The notes beneath the pieces were generated by a model, which was given only the letters and a program-made list of their open reading frames with translations, was not told where the DNA came from and ran no database searches. DNA of 64,000 bases from assembly GCF_001522545.3 (NCBI RefSeq), contig NC_031768.1:113850802-113914801 (forward strand), written 5' to 3'. The position numbers and the translations under genes are program-made. This document shows, in pieces, positions 1 to 15,000 of the stretch. This stretch comes from Parus major (lineage: Eukaryota; Chordata; Aves; Passeriformes; Paridae). Every line of letters starts with the position of its first letter. The stretch's first letter is position 1.

Positions 1-698
1 GATACTCTCTGCCCAGTCTTCCCAGAAGTTGGAATGCCAGGATGACTTTCAAATGCCTCTCCCATGTGGTCATTTACTGCCTTTCCATCTTTCTGAGCGG
101 CACTTGATAGTATTTGAGTTCTCTTGTATATTCTCCATTTATGGCCATAGAAAACACCTGTTTCATCTGAATTTTGGTAATACAGCCTTTGTAACCCAAA
201 ACTCATCCATCCTCCTGCCCTTTGTCTCGTGTAGGGTCCAGCTTTTTGAGACCTAGAAAAATAGATTGGACTGAAAACAATTTGCAGAAGACTTCAAGTC
301 AATCCACTGTAGCATTATTCTTTCATTAGAGTTGTGTATGTCATTTTTTAAAGGTGGCTAATGGGAACAATTCCATAGCCATCCCAGACAAGATGGAGAA
401 GTGCTGAGCATCCAGGTGGAAATTTCCTCACCTCAAGTCTTTAAATACTGTTATAATGTTGGTTTATATTAATGTATTTAATAATTTATTAATTATTTAT
501 GAATTCATGATCTTAATTTCGTCCTGATGGCCTCCTGCTATTTGCTGGCCTTCGAAAATGAAAACCAGTTTGCTTCAGCCTTGGTGTTAATAAATAATGC
601 AGAGTTAAATGATTGTGTGTGTAACAGAGCACTCTCCAGGAGAAAGTTTATTTATGTCAGGTAATTTTGGTTATTTGTTGTTCCTCTCTTCCTTCCAG
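1..698. other. C2CD3: C2CD3 intron
   Basis: No exon, RNA or repeat is recognised with confidence. An AT-rich run lies at 435-500. The short open frame near 29-256 has no recognisable protein and is not flanked by consistent splice sites. Confidence 0.5.
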
Positions 699-817
699 TG
701 GTGAAATTCCAGCAGCGGTCTGTGTTCCCTGTGTGGTTCGGAGGAACGATGATCGAGCACTGGTGGAGCTCTGACCTGGCTTTTAAAATCTACATGAGAA
801 AAAGCACTCAGAAGAAG
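699..817 (+). CDS. C2CD3: C2CD3 exon w1
   Basis: The acceptor is ccttccag and the donor aag|gtactt. It begins with two bases of a split codon and reads [15 protein letters not shown]... to RKSTQKK, ending in phase 0. The sequence upstream to base 1 is intron. Confidence 0.85.
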
Positions 818-3800
818 GTACTTGCTAGAAGTTGTTCCTGTTTTGTGTATTGAAAAGCAAAGAAATTCTTTGCATTCTATTTCCCACAGAAACTCGATGC
901 AGAGTATCAGGTATTAGGAGGGGAAATGACCTTACGTGTAGATAGTTGAACTGATTTCTGTTCAGTCTTCACAGAATCACAGAATATTCTGAGGGACCCA
1001 CAGGATCATCGAGTCCAGCCCCTGGCCCTGCACAGACACCCCAACAATCCCACCCTGTGCATCACTGAGTGCGTGTCCAAATGCTTCTGGAGCTCTGGCA
1101 GCCTCTGGGCTGTGCCCGTTCGCTGTTCCAGGGTGGTCACTCTTGTCACTCCATTAAAGGATTTTCTGAGTTTCAGACTGGCAAGCAAAATAAATTGTCC
1201 TACCCTCATTTGATTTCTTGCAGTTTAAGCACATTGGATCAATTATGGACATTATCCTTCAGTGAGAACACAGCTCCTTTAGCAGTGTAGAATGAGTTCA
1301 CGTGGATGCAGTTTATATCATAACCCTGCCCAGTGCAAGGGGAGTAATGTGAGCTGTGAAAAACAGCTGTAACTTGTGCATTTTTGGGGGAAAAGGTATA
1401 TTTCTGTCTGATAAGACTATTTGCATAACCATCTGCCTGTGATGAAGATGGTGAGAGGGGTTAGCTCAGGTTATTTTAAGCAGCACCAAGGATATCTGCT
1501 TTTCTTTTAATGGGGGAGTAAATTGCATCTTTCGCTATGGAAACATCTCTCATTTACTAGAGTTTAGGTTATTCAGTTTTTTAATTCATCTGGAATTGCT
1601 TACAGTAGGTTCTGGGAAAATTTGTCTTACTGTTGAGACTTGAAATTGGAAGTAAAGGAGACTTTCCAAATTCCTGTTGGTACAACTGATGGTGGGAGTA
1701 GGAGTGGAAGGGTGTATGGCTGCTCATGGCTTCCCAAAAAGATTTTATTTCACAAAAATTCTATAAATCTGATAGAAATCTTGCAAAATTCATTCTTTGC
1801 CTGCCCTTAGCCTGTGGCCATAGGCTCAGCAGCTCTTCAGCTCTGCAGGGTGATTGAGGCTGAGCTGCTCAGTGTCAGCTGGGAAATACCTGTGGAAAAA
1901 GAGGGAGATCACCCACAAGTTGGGCCACTAAAGGTATGTGCTTTACCATCTCGAGCTTGAATTGTTACTAATTTTGTCTGCACATTCTTTATTTTTAACT
2001 CCTCTTTTCTCTCTGTGTTTCAGTTTGCCAGTATTTGTAAGACCAGTATAAAATAACAGGAACCATTTTTTATTCCTTAGGGTTTTGGAGAAATATTTTG
2101 AAACTCCTGCATGTCTAGGGATGTTGCCCATAATCTGGGACTTGAATACAGAAACCACTCTACAGGCAAATTTTGAGTAGCACATATTCAGGGCTTGGAG
2201 CTTTGGCTGCTTCTTCACCTCTGACATGAGCTGAGCTCCCTCCTGCCAGAGAGGCCTGGTGTTCCTTGTCACTTCGGGAATTATCTTCTCCTGTCAAAGT
2301 TTGCTCAGCTTCTGATTGGAAAGCATTAACAGTTTGAGAGATTTGACAGTTCTGAGGATAAGCAGCTCTCTGTATTAGCAGATGAAGGGTTAAGAATGGG
2401 GTGAGCTTTAAAGTCCCTTCCAACCCAGGCCATTCAATGATTCTTCTGCAATTGTGGTTTTGCACTCCAGTCTGGACTTTATTTCATAAAGCCACATGTA
2501 GTTTATTTTACAGCAACAGCTGTAGCTTGCAACCAACATAATGCCTTAGGGTGAGTTCTTGAGCAAAAGGTGTGGTATGTTTTCCTGAGTTTCTGTTGCA
2601 TCCCTTGTTTCTGGATGGGGCACATCTGGCCAGCTCTGCCTTGCCTTGCAGGTGTCTCTGCAGCTTGTGGCCAGCAACAAAGACTCAGCCTGCACTGCTG
2701 CCAGGTCAGCCACAGCTGGGCACCCAGCCCCAGCCCACGCCGTGAGAAGTGCCCAGCTGAAGCTGCAGGAGCCCAGCAGGACAAGTGTAAATGCAAAAAG
2801 CCCTCTGTGCTCCAGAAGGAGCCCTGAGGACTGCCAGGAGCCAGGAGCAGGCAGCAGGGAGGTCGCACAGCCGCTGTGCACTGTGCCGGCTCCCGCAGCC
2901 CGGGATGTGGTGACACGTGTAACCCCAGCTGAGGAGGATGGTTTATTGCTGCACGTGCTGTTGATGGTGCCTGATGGGAAGGATTTTATTGCTGAAGGCT
3001 GTGGGCTCCCCAGTTCTTGCAATGTGTATTTAAACTGCAAACTGCTCAGCACTGAGGAGGCAACAAGATCCGCTGTCATTTGGGGCACGACACAGCCTGC
3101 CTTTAATTTTTCTCAGGCAAGTCACATGTTGTCCATTTCACACTGATGGAAGTGTGGTATTCCCCACTGACAAACACAGTTTGTAGTTACTTTTATATAC
3201 ATAGAAACATCTCTGATTGGCTTGGTTGAACGCACATTTGATTTTTAACTTCTATCTCTAAAAAGCACAGTTCTGTAGACTGGACTAAAGCAGACTTAAC
3301 ACAATGCTCTGTACTTAGCCAATACTTCCCAGTGTATTCTGTATACTAATTCTGCTTTAAACCATTCAGGTGATGCCTTTTTCATTGACTTCCAAACACT
3401 TGGAGCGGCTGAAGAACAATGTAATGATTATTGAAGCATGGAACAAGCTGGGAAGCCCTGGCTGTGACAAATTGCTGGGATTAGTGAAACTCCCTCTGCA
3501 TCAGTTTTACATCTCATTCAAGTAAACTTGGTTTTTTTCCCATATTTTATTGGGTTGGGAAGTATCCTAACTGAAGCTTAGAAAAAGAAGTTGGTGATGG
3601 TGTGTGGGGGTTGTGTGGGAGGGTTCTTAGTTGCACTTCATTCAAAAAGCATTTTTGCTCTGCCAAGTTTCCTATGGCCCATTCCTACAGTAAGCAGGGT
3701 GTAAGTTACACCATCCATGTCCAGAAGTACAGCTAGAGTGTGAGAAATAAAGTCACTGTGCTGCATCAGGGTTGGTGCCTGCTTACTTGTGGTCCTATGA

Positions 3801-6800
3801 TGGATTAAAACTAGAAGAAATCACAGTGACTGTGCAGGAGGATGAAGTGTGCTTTCCACCAGTGATTTTCCAAGATTGTGACTGATTTGGTTTGCCCCTG
3901 ATTATGTTCTGCAGAGATCCCATAGAGGTGCTGTCCATCTGCACAGCCTGGGTGTCAGAAAGTCTCCAAAACCTTCATATTTTAATTGTGTTCTTATCCG
4001 ATGGGATTCTCCAGAGTTCTTTGTTCTTTTTGGGTTTAATCTCTTGGCTTCTTGGTACAGTTGAGTAAAATACCTGCTTAAAACAGTTTAAATTGCTGGA
4101 AATACTGGGCAGAAGAAATTCTTCCTAATGCAAAGGATTTATTCCTTTTCTTTTGTCAGACCTAGAGACATGTGGAAATCGGGTAGTGCTGGAGCTGACT
4201 GGCCACTACTTTGTTAGTTATTACATTTAGTGTCATTTGTATCATTTTTTCAGTAAGCCTCTGTAATTAGTACTTCAGTTTACTAATTTGTATCTTAGAA
4301 TCCCAGAATGTTTTGGCTTGAGAAGGACATTAAAGCCCATCCAAGGCCACCCCCTGCCATGGGCAGGAGCATCTTCCACTCAACCAAGTTGCTCCAAGCC
4401 CCATCCAGTCTGGCCTTGAATAACTTCAGTGTATAACTGGAGATTTTTACATCTTTCTGGGAGGCTGTCACTATGTATTCTTTTCTTCCATCCCCAAGGG
4501 CACATAACTACCTCATAAAAGTATAATGTGGCTACAGGGTGTTCATAGGAGTCTTGTGCCCATTCATCCCTTCATTCACAGATCTCTAGGCTGGCTCATA
4601 GCTAAAGTACTGTTAGGTTTTGGGAAATTGTCCTTTGTCATTGCTGAAAGTAACTTCTTGCACCCAGCAGCTCATGGATCTCTGCTGAGCGAAGACTGGA
4701 TGTGAGACAAATTTCAGGGGAATGGAGATAGATTGGTTTTTATCAGCACTGAAATTTCTGTCTAAAATGAGTTCTGTGTGATCCTGCTCCTCCTCAGATG
4801 GCTCATGTTCATGCTTGGGCTTTTTTGTTTGTTCTGTAGAGATCCCAAGGTTTCCCACCTGCTCCTGCAGGCTCAGTACCCGGTTGTGGCTGTGGATGGC
4901 CACATGCCTGTGATCGATGTTTTCACTGGCAGCACAAGCGGAAGCCTGAGGGTCATCCTGGCAATGGGATCAGCTGATCAGATAGTGGCACTGCAAAGGC
5001 TCAAAACTGAAGAAGGAATGGTCCCTCCGGTCACACCACGTCCTCCCCACTCTCTGGACCATCCACCTACAAAACCCCCAATGGTATTTATTGTTCAGTA
5101 AATCCTCATTCTTGCTGCTAAGGACATGTGAAAAGGGTTTTACCAGTGGGTTCATCAACGGATGGACAATTCCCAGTCTCTTCTTGAAGCTGTAGCCAAT
5201 TTTGTTGTATTCTAAAAATTGTACACAGAATTATATTGTTTATACTATTTTTTTAACCAGCTTGCTTTCATCAGTCTTGACATTATTGTCCTTTTTATTG
5301 CCTTGCATATCCACTGCTTCTATCTTCACAAGTTCAGTAAAAACGAAAACCCAGCAAAATTATAGAAAATCCTAATTCTCACAGCCTTACTGTGAAGGTT
5401 TTGCCACCACCTTGGAATTGGATAGGTCGGAACTCTGATGCTTTTTATGTGCTTTGCAGGAAAAAAACTATTTTCTTTCAGGCTTTCAACATTTCTGTGA
5501 ACTTCAAGAGGAAAATGGCAGATAATTTTTCTGCCCCCCATCTCAGGCTTCTTAGATCCTCTTCACATGTACTTGTTCAGGTTGGAAAAGACCTCTGTGC
5601 TCATTGAATCCAACCACTGCCAAGGTCACCATTAAACCCTGTTCCCAAATGTTACATCCACATTTTTAATACCTCCTGGGATGACTCAACTACTTCCCTG
5701 GACAGCTTGTTTAAATGTTCTCAGTTTCCTAAAAGTTATCCTTTCCATGTGGCTTCTTTTTTTTTTTTTTTTTTAGCAGTTGGACACAAAAGGGGAAGGC
5801 CTGATGGAGCACATGTTTGAGATCCACGTGGAGAGTGTGAAGGGTCTCACTCCCTTACAGTCCACGGTGTGGGGAGAGGCCGACTGCTACATCCAGTACT
5901 ATTTCCCAGTTCAGGAGGCTGGCTGTGGTGCACTGCAAGGATCTGGGTTGCATGAGGACAGTAAGTTTGTTTTATAATTTTCCCTTATTTTAGAGCATTG
6001 CTTTAATTAAATACTATTTACTTGTGTTCTCTCTGCCTAAGTAAGAGGGGGAATGTTTTTCTGAGCTTTCATGCAGCCAATGCTTGTTTTCTTGGAAAAA
6101 CTGGACTTGGGTTGTGTCTCTGGATTAAAAGCCTTGTTTGTCTGAGGCTGGTGGCAAGTTCCCAGTGAAAAAAGAGACCTAATTCCAAATCTCTTCACAT
6201 GGTACCTTTTGTTCAAGGTGCTTAGAAGGCTGTGCCAGCTGATCCAACAAAGATGAAGGAATAGGTCCACAGGGAATAGCGAGATTGTGCAGTGAAATTC
6301 AGCAAAGGCTTTACATGCACAAAGTCTTTCAGGGTGCTCGTTTTGTTCTCATCAGCCCGCTGACAGGAGAGTGCAGCCAGGTGGGGATCAGGCTCAAGGC
6401 AACAAGGGACAGGACAAAAGGAAATGGCCCCAGTCATGCTATGGGAGGTTTAAGTTGAATATTATGGAAAATGTCTTCAATCAACTGGGTTATCAAGCCG
6501 TGGCACAGCTGCCCAGGGCAATGGTAGAATCAGCATCCCTGGAAATGTTCAAAAAGTATTTGGATATGGCACTTGGGTACATACATGATTTACTGGTGGC
6601 CTCGGCAGGGCTGGGTTAACAGTTGGATTTGATGATCTTAGGGGGCTTTTCCAACCTTAACAATTCTGTGATTTTCATGGATAGACCAACAGAAGAGTTG
6701 TTTGGTTTAGATCACTAGGATTAGCATAGAATGGTTTATGTGGGAAGGGACCTTAAAGCACATCCCATTCCACCCCCTGCCATGGGCAGGGACACCTTCC

Positions 6801-9800
6801 ACTGTCCCAGGCTGCTCCAAGCCCTGTCCAGCCTGGCCTTGGACACTTCCAGGGATCCAGTGGAAGCCACAGCTTCTCTGGGTGACCTGTGCTGCGGCCT
6901 CTCCACCCTCACAATATCCCAATCTAAACCCACCATTTTTCAGGTTATAAAAAAATATTTAAATAATTGTAATTGTGGGAAAGACCACAGTCTTTCCTAC
7001 ATGCTTTCCATCACTAACATGTATTCCCACTGCAAAATGGGAAGTGCAATCAGTAAAATGTTTCCATAGTAAGTCCTGTGGGACTTTTTTACTGCCTTTT
7101 TAGCAGTAGTTCCCAGCTTGTACCTCACAGGGTCATGGGGCTGCAAGGATTGCTTGTAAAAGTTTTGTGAAGCTCAGAAGAGCAAGCCTTGTCCCAGGAG
7201 GATTTCACTCCCTGTCCAAGTGTCCTACCTCCTGAAGGATTGCAGGCAGAAAAAGGCTGAAAGCTGCAACTGCAACCATTTTTAACCAGGTCTGCTTGAC
7301 TTCTAGGCATCACATTAAAGCCATTTAGAACAGCTACCACTTTGTGTGTCCCTGATCCCATCTTTAATGACGAACATCATCATTCCCTCTTGGTTCCTGC
7401 TGATGTCCCAGTCCAGAGGCTCCTGGTCAGTGCGTTTATGGCACCAGGAGCAGCAGGAGGAGGAATCCAGTTTGAAGTCTGGTGCAGGTACAGAACATCT
7501 GTCTGTTCTTTGTAGGTAGCACAGCAATACAGGTAGAGGTAGATCTGATCTTGAAAAAATCTCCAGCTCTGAGGTGGATATGCTGTAATATTATTTAATA
7601 ATAGCTAAAATAAATGGTAAGCCTATCAATGTTTGGTAATGAGTATCTGCACTTAAAACTTGTGAGCCTTCTTCCCCACCAAGAGTCCTAATTATTCCTT
7701 TTTATAACTTACTTAGAAAGTGTGTGTTCTTTGTTTGCTTTCTTCCATCTTTTAGTCAGCATAACAATCTGAAAGTAGTGTTTAAATGCTTGACACATCT
7801 GAATTTTACTTAATAGCACACTGAAAGTATAATTTCATAGTGCTGGGTTTGCTTTTTTTCTCATACAAGTCACTGAATACAAGGTAAATAATATGAAGTG
7901 TTTTGTAAGTTCAAAATGCTTCTTTGGCTTCTGAAGCTAATTATTAGTAGTGGAGAACAGAAGCCATGAAGACAAATAGCTTTAGAAAAAATTAATAACG
8001 TGTTAATTCTACAGAAAACAAGTCAGGCTTTTTAAAGTTTGCAAAGTCACATGAAAATTATTTTGGGTTGTTTGTAAGATACAGTGCCAAAATTTGCTTT
8101 GAGATGAAGCTGAAGCCAAATAATGCACTAAGAAAAGGTTTAGACTAATTTTTTACACTCACAAACTGGTACCACAAATCTGTTCTGCAAGAGAGGTATT
8201 TTCATTTATTAACGAGAAGCGAGAGCAGAGAATATTTGGTGCCAGATCCTTCTCTTGTTTTCCTTTAGGATGCCAATTTTTAGTGGAGTTCCTGCTTGTT
8301 GACTTTTTATGACTAGTGTAAATATATATTTGTAGTATTGTCTACTTAAGCACTTAATGATTCTTTTCCTCAGTGGAAGTACATTTACTTGAGTTTCTCC
8401 CTTAGCTGGGGAGACTAATTATGCTGTGAAGACACTCAAAATTAAATTGACTTCTGTGCAGTTGTGAGAGAAATGTTGATGCTGGTTTTTTTAGGTATTA
8501 TTACCCAAATGTCAGAGACCAGCTGGTTGCCAAAGGGGCCTTGCCTTTGTCACGGCTCTGTGCCATGGTGACTCTCCAGCGTCGTGAAGAAATAGGGATG
8601 CAAACTTTTAATCTTCCCTTGGTCCCCCGGACTGATTCCTCAGAGGAATTCCATCTGCGGGCTTCAGGTGAGGAGGGCTTGTGGGCTTGCACTTGGTGTG
8701 GTAAAGCCAGGCTTAGTTAGGAAACCTCTGAAAAGCACAGCAGTGTTTGATGGTGTGTTAGCAAAGAACAAAGGAAATGGCCCCAGGCTGTGCCAGGGAG
8801 GTTTAGGTTGGATCTTCCCCCAAAAGGCTGCCGAGTCCTGGCACAGGCTGCCCAGGCCGTGGTGGAATCCCCATCCCTGGCAGGATTTAACAGCTGTGTG
8901 GATGTGACACTTGGGGACATGGGAGAGTGGTGGCCTTGGCAGTGCAGGAGGAATGGTTGGACTCCATGATTTTATGGGTCTTTTCCAGCCAAGCCAATTC
9001 TGATTCTGTGTAAAATTCTGTCAAAGTCTGTAAAAATAAAGTCTGTTTGCCTCCAGGGCAAATAAAAATAGGGATTTGTGTCAGCAACTGAAACCAACCA
9101 GGAGTAGTTTTCCTCCCAGCTTTCACTAACGCCATAATGAGTAAAAAATTAGTGATTAAGCATGGGAAACCCTGAAACTCTCAAGAACTTTTCAAAAGCC
9201 CTCTCTGTGTATTTGGCTGCTTCACTACCAATAAGCCCCAGCCTGTAGTTAATCTTCCCATGTAAGGTGGGGAAGGAGGATCTGAAGAAGAGCTGTTTAT
9301 GGTACATAGTGTAAGCAGAGATGTCTCTTGTGGGTCTTTCAAATAACACAAACATCAGCTCTGGGAAGGCCACAAGAAGCTCTGAAGCAGTAATATAAAA
9401 CAAAGCCCACCCCAGTGGATTAATGGATTTACCTTTTTAGATAAATACTCACTAATAGAGTAAGTTTTGTATTAATAGGTATAGCTAAATATTGATTATG
9501 TTGGATGTACTTGCATTAAGAGCTGACCATTTCTTTCCTTCCTCTCTTCCATTTAATCCAGGTTTGCTCGAAGTGAGTGTGAGGTACCAACGATCCATGA
9601 AAACAGCAGCTGGAATTACTGCTCAAGCTGTTTCACTTTCTGTACAAATACACAGGGCAGCTGGTTTGCAAGCAGCAGCCAGGTAAAGCCTAGTTCAAAA
9701 AGGATCATTTTTCACTTAAAACAGCTTTATCTGGAGGCAGCAGGCTGAGGCATGAGATTATAACAAATTCTTACTGGCCAATTCTTCATCTGCAGAGGCC

Positions 9801-12005
9801 AAGATTCAAAGTGGGTTCTGCTCCAAAGTGAAAATAATATAAAGGCCATCAGCAGTTACTCTGGTCCCTGAAGCTACAGTAAAGGGTGGTAGCATTTGTT
9901 CTGCAGAAGGATGCAGATTGGAAGGGCATGTTTTCCTACACTTCCATGTTTTTCTACGCCAAAGACTGACCTAAAAATTGGTTGATATAAGATGGTACCT
10001 ATTTGAGCATTGGATCCTGGTGTTGCTGATGCTGTTTAAGAGCTAGCTGACATTGTTTTCTTGCATTTCACTGTGAAAACTTCAATAAACTAACTAGGAA
10101 ATGAAACATGTTCCTTCCCACCTTAAGGCTTCTGGTCCAGGTGTGTGGTGTCAGCTGGACATAGTTCCAGAATATGTGATTTGCAAGGGTTAGGAAAGGG
10201 CTAGAATAGAGGGAGTCAGTTCTACAAGAGAAGGGTAGCTACTGTCATTCCAGAGCCATGGTCTGACCCTTTCTCTGTTGCTGTGACACCCTGAAAGGTG
10301 AGGATCACTGTTCTGTCGTGCTTGGAAAAGTCAAGGGAATAGAATAACCTCAGACCCCTCATCCTTCAGGCATATGACCTGAGTAATACCTGGGTCTCAT
10401 TTACTTGTAAATGTTTCCATTTGCTAATTTCACCTCCTTTTGCTGGTCAGTACTGATCTGTAAAATTAATTTGGCTTGGCCTTTGGCTTCTTTCAGAAAC
10501 AGGTTCTCTGGGAAGTTATTTTACAGTGTATCCTTAAAGGTGCTGAGTGCTTTCTCAACCACAGATAAAAGCACAGCCACCAGTGATGGACCTCATGAGT
10601 TCCTCTCACCATTTCATATCTGTTCCTAGTATGTTTAGATGGAAAAAAAAGATGGGAATGCTATGCAGCCAGAACCCACATACATTTTGGCTTAGAACAT
10701 TCTCTGTTAGTCCCATCTTTTCACCTTTGTTTTAAGCACCTTTCTTCCTAGATTCCTCATACATTATATGCATTCTCTTTCTTCTTTTCTTTTTTTCCCC
10801 CATGTGAAATGAAGAGCTGTGGCACAGAAGAACCCTTCTGTCCAGTACTATGCAGGGGTGGGAGTGAATGCCTACGTGTGTGTGCTCCTGTCCTTCCTGC
10901 CCCAGGCGCAGACGCGCAGCACACAGGCCGTGCCCTGCTCTTTCTGCCCGGAGTTTGAGCATCACACCGAGTTTCTTTGTAATCTCATGGTTCAGAAAAG
11001 CAGTGGAGAAGCCTCTTCTCTGGGGGAACTCCTGCACTCTGCCAGTATTTTTTTCTCCATCTACCATCAGAGCACCAAGTCAGGTAAGGACGACAGGTGC
11101 AATTGCAAGGATTGAGTACCGGTGCAGAAGTCCCCTTAATTTTAGTATAGAAAAAGAAATTCTCATAGAATAATGGAATAGTGTGGGTTGGGACTTGCAA
11201 GAACCTCCCTGCAATGAGCAGGGCCATCTTCCAGCAGGTCAGGTTGCTCAGAGCCCTGTGAAGGGAACTCTGCAGTTGCTAATACATGTAATTATCTAAA
11301 TTGTCTTTGGCAGAGCCTGTTCCCCTTGTGCAAAGAGTTTTTGAGACTCACAGTGATCAAGATCACCTCTTACCAGCTGTTCTCCAGTCAATCACTTCTA
11401 AACCTTCTGTACCAGTTGGTGTATTTACAATATTATCTCTTTTCCAGCCACTGAAAAATTGGCTGATAGAACATCCAGGGATTATCTTCTTGGGACAGTC
11501 ACGATTCCAACCAGAGACCTGCTGACAAGAAGTTCAGGTAAAACAGCAATGCTATGCTGCTGACATTCTGTCCTAATGCTACTGTAATTCCTTAAAACTA
11601 TTTCCATTCTTGTTTTGAGGTTGTTTTTTTGGTTTTGTTTTTGGGGTGGGGGGTGTTTTTTTAGACCAAAGTTCTTTGAGATATTCCCCATGTGTTCAGT
11701 AAAAATCCTGTATGAGGAAAGTCACATAAAGGTTGTTATTTGAAAACCTGTTTTCAGGCTGTAGGATATTTAGTGGCTGAATGAATATTCTAGGGCTACT
11801 ATGAAGAAATTTAACTCCATGCCAGCTAAAACCAACACCTAAAATCCTTAGGATTTTATTCAGTGCTGTTTATTTTCTAGATAGAAAGTCCAAAAAGGAT
11901 GTCAAGTCCATGAGTTGTAGTTTTTAGTGCAGGACCAGTGAGTGCTTTTTAGATGTCAAAGCTAGAAACAAAAGTCTCAGATAATTAGAAAGTAGGATTA
12001 ACAGG

Positions 12006-12036
<31 letters not shown>

Positions 12037-15000
12037 TGTGTGAAATATCTCAATGGTCCTTTTAGGTCCATATTAAGAATATTCTGTGAAATTTCTGTGA
12101 AAAAAATATTTACATATCTGTCTACTAATGATCTTCTTTCTCTAGCATTAGTTTGAGATTATTATACCTTGTAATTATGATGTTTTTATTATTGCCTTGG
12201 TTATTTCTGCTTTAATTTCAGTAAAGTTCTCATTTTCTCCAGCCCAAAATTTTGGGGTTATTTTTAATGGGAAGAGAGTAGGAAAGAAATGAGAATACAT
12301 AATTTTATAATTGGATATCCTAGAGATGTCGTTTCATTGTAAAATGGGTATTTTTAACTAAATGAAAAATCCTTGGGGTCACAACTGCTGCTGAGGTTTT
12401 TAGGAGGCTAGTAACTTGTTGATTTTTTTAGATTAGAAATTATTTAATAAAATTCCAAACGAGAAATAAACCCTTGGGATTCTGGTCCTTGACTGATGAG
12501 CAGAGAGGTGACCATTCTTCTGGCTGACATTTTTTGAAAGCTGGGATAAGTCTAACGTGATCTTTCCTCCCAAAGGTATTTCAGGCTGGTACCCAGTGAC
12601 CCTCTCAGAAGATGCGGTGCCTCCACACAGCACAAACACCGTTCAGGCCATTGTGGGAGGGCTGGAGCTCTCTGTTGCCTTTGCCCATCAAGGTGACAGG
12701 GAGCGTGTTTTGGAGGCTGGCAAGCTCTTGGGGTGGAGCAGTGAGGAGATCCATGAAGACAGCGAGGATGAGAGCGGTGACTGGGAGCAGAATTCCAGTC
12801 CAGTGGCTGTGACCATCTCCACCCCAAGGGTGTGGCTGCCACTCCACTGTGTGCTGCTGGCAGGCCAGAGACACCTGCACAAAAGCACTTACTGCTACCT
12901 CAGGTACAAACTGTATGACCAGGAAGCCACCTGGACGTGGCTTAAGCGGCCAAAACTGAGTGACGATGCAGAGAATGTTACAGTGAGCTTCAGGAAACCC
13001 AACAAGGTGATTCTCAGAAGGAGCCAGGGACTGCTGTGGTTCTTCAAAGAGGAGAAATTAGAAATCCAGGTGTGGTGGGCATATGGCAAGGAAAATGAGG
13101 TGGAAAGACCACTTGATACAGATCATCTTATTGGATGTGCCTACGTTGACCTGGCAGCGTTAGCAGAGAGATCAAGGAGAGCACTGAGTGTTAGTGGTGA
13201 GTTCCTAAAATACAGAGCCACATTTCGTTCCTCCTTATTGACAATTTGATGTGGTTCCTTCTCTAGTCACTTTAAACAAAATGTTTACAGCTTTGTTTTG
13301 TTCTGCACAGAATCCCAGAATGCCAGGGTGGTTGGGGTTGGAATGGATCTCTGGAGATCAGCCAGTCCCACCTGGGTCACCTGGAGCAGGTGACACAGGA
13401 ATGCATCCATGTGCAGTTTGGGATGTCTCTGGAGAGGGAGACTCCAGGCCCTAGGCAGCTGTTCCCGGGCTCTTCCCCCTCCATAGACAGAAGTTCTTCC
13501 TCAAACTGAGTTGGAACTTGTGTTCTAGTTTATGGCTTCTGTCATCTGTGTGGTACTCAACACCCACCAGATTAGTGGACTGATCAGCTCCTCTTTCAGA
13601 TACACTCAGGAAAGGGAGAAAGAGCAAGAGTTAAAACAATTTTTTTTTGTGGGGTATATGTTGTGTTCTCCATATATGTACATAAAATTATGCAGAGTTA
13701 CTGTTCCCAGGGCTCTCAGGAAGTTGAGGTGCTTTAATCCCAGTTACTGGGAGAAAATTAAGGTGTACAAAATTTGGGGGATTGCTCATAGTTTTTAATG
13801 TTTCCAAGCTTGTACTTCTGGGTAATAACTCACATAGAAATTATGCTGAAAATCAAAATTCATTCTGCTGGGCTCATGTGAGATCTCTACAGTAATGAAC
13901 TGTACCAGCTGTTTTCCAACTCCTGCTTTTCCTTTGGCTCAGTTAGCTGGTTGTTTTCCTGCAGGCGTTTATCCATTGTTCAGATGCAATGCTGCAGACC
14001 TGGCAGGAGCCGCTGTGCGTGTTCACGTCAGCCTTGCTTCCGCTCCTGCTGCTCTGCCCAGACCTCCCTGTGCTGAGGAATGCAGCAGCAGTGAAGATGA
14101 AGGCACAGGGGAAGCCCCTGGTCTGAGCCAGCAGGTCTGTGACAAACAGCAAGTGGATATTGTAGGTTCAGGGATCACCAATGGCGAACCACAGCAAGAT
14201 GATGTGATCTTTCTAGAAAACACAGTTGCTGTCAATATCCTTGTGGAAAGAGCAATGCATCTAAGTTTAAAAGGTAACATCACACACACACACACACACA
14301 CACACTCCCTTTCTTTCTTTCTTTCTTGTCTTCCTTTTTTCTTTCTTTGTTTTCTGTTTCTTTGTTTTCCTCTGAGATCTGTTCCTACTCCAGCAAAGTG
14401 GGACAGATTTTGAACTTGGCTTCATGGTGTTGCAACCCCAATCACTGTGTAGGTACAGGGAAAGCAGGAGGCTGAACTATCTTCATGAATAAAATCCAAA
14501 ATATAAATAACATAATGTTACCTGTTAGAGATGATGGCTGAATACTGAAATTAAGCATTATCTGAATAGCTAAACTCCAAGTTAATCATTGACTGAGTAA
14601 CTAAACCCCAAGACACCCCTATCTCAAAGACTCCTGCAAATGAGCACATAATAAATTTGTAAAGCTGGCTCACTGTACTTAGCTTTTGTTCCCCTGATAA
14701 CACAACTAAGAGTCAAATGCGAACTGTGATTTAAGGGTAGGTAATTCTAAAAGATTCTGAGCCCTGCAGATGGATTTTTAAAATTATTTTAGAATCTTCT
14801 GGAGTTCATAGTCTTTGAAAAACTGATGCAACTTTGTTATTGCAAAGTTTTTGATGGTATAAAGGAGTCTTCTTTTGAGTATTGCAGAAATATTTAAATA
14901 TTTCTGTCTTGAACTCCTTATTTTAGGGGATTTTTAGAAGTAACTAATAGAGAGGCAGCTGATCCGCTAAAACAAATATAAGCTGCTTTCAAGAAGCAAT

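Noticed and set aside
12557..12575. Upstream ATG extending the C2CD3 exon w12 frame
   Set aside because: The acceptor cccaaag at 12575 and phase with w11 show this is intron sequence.
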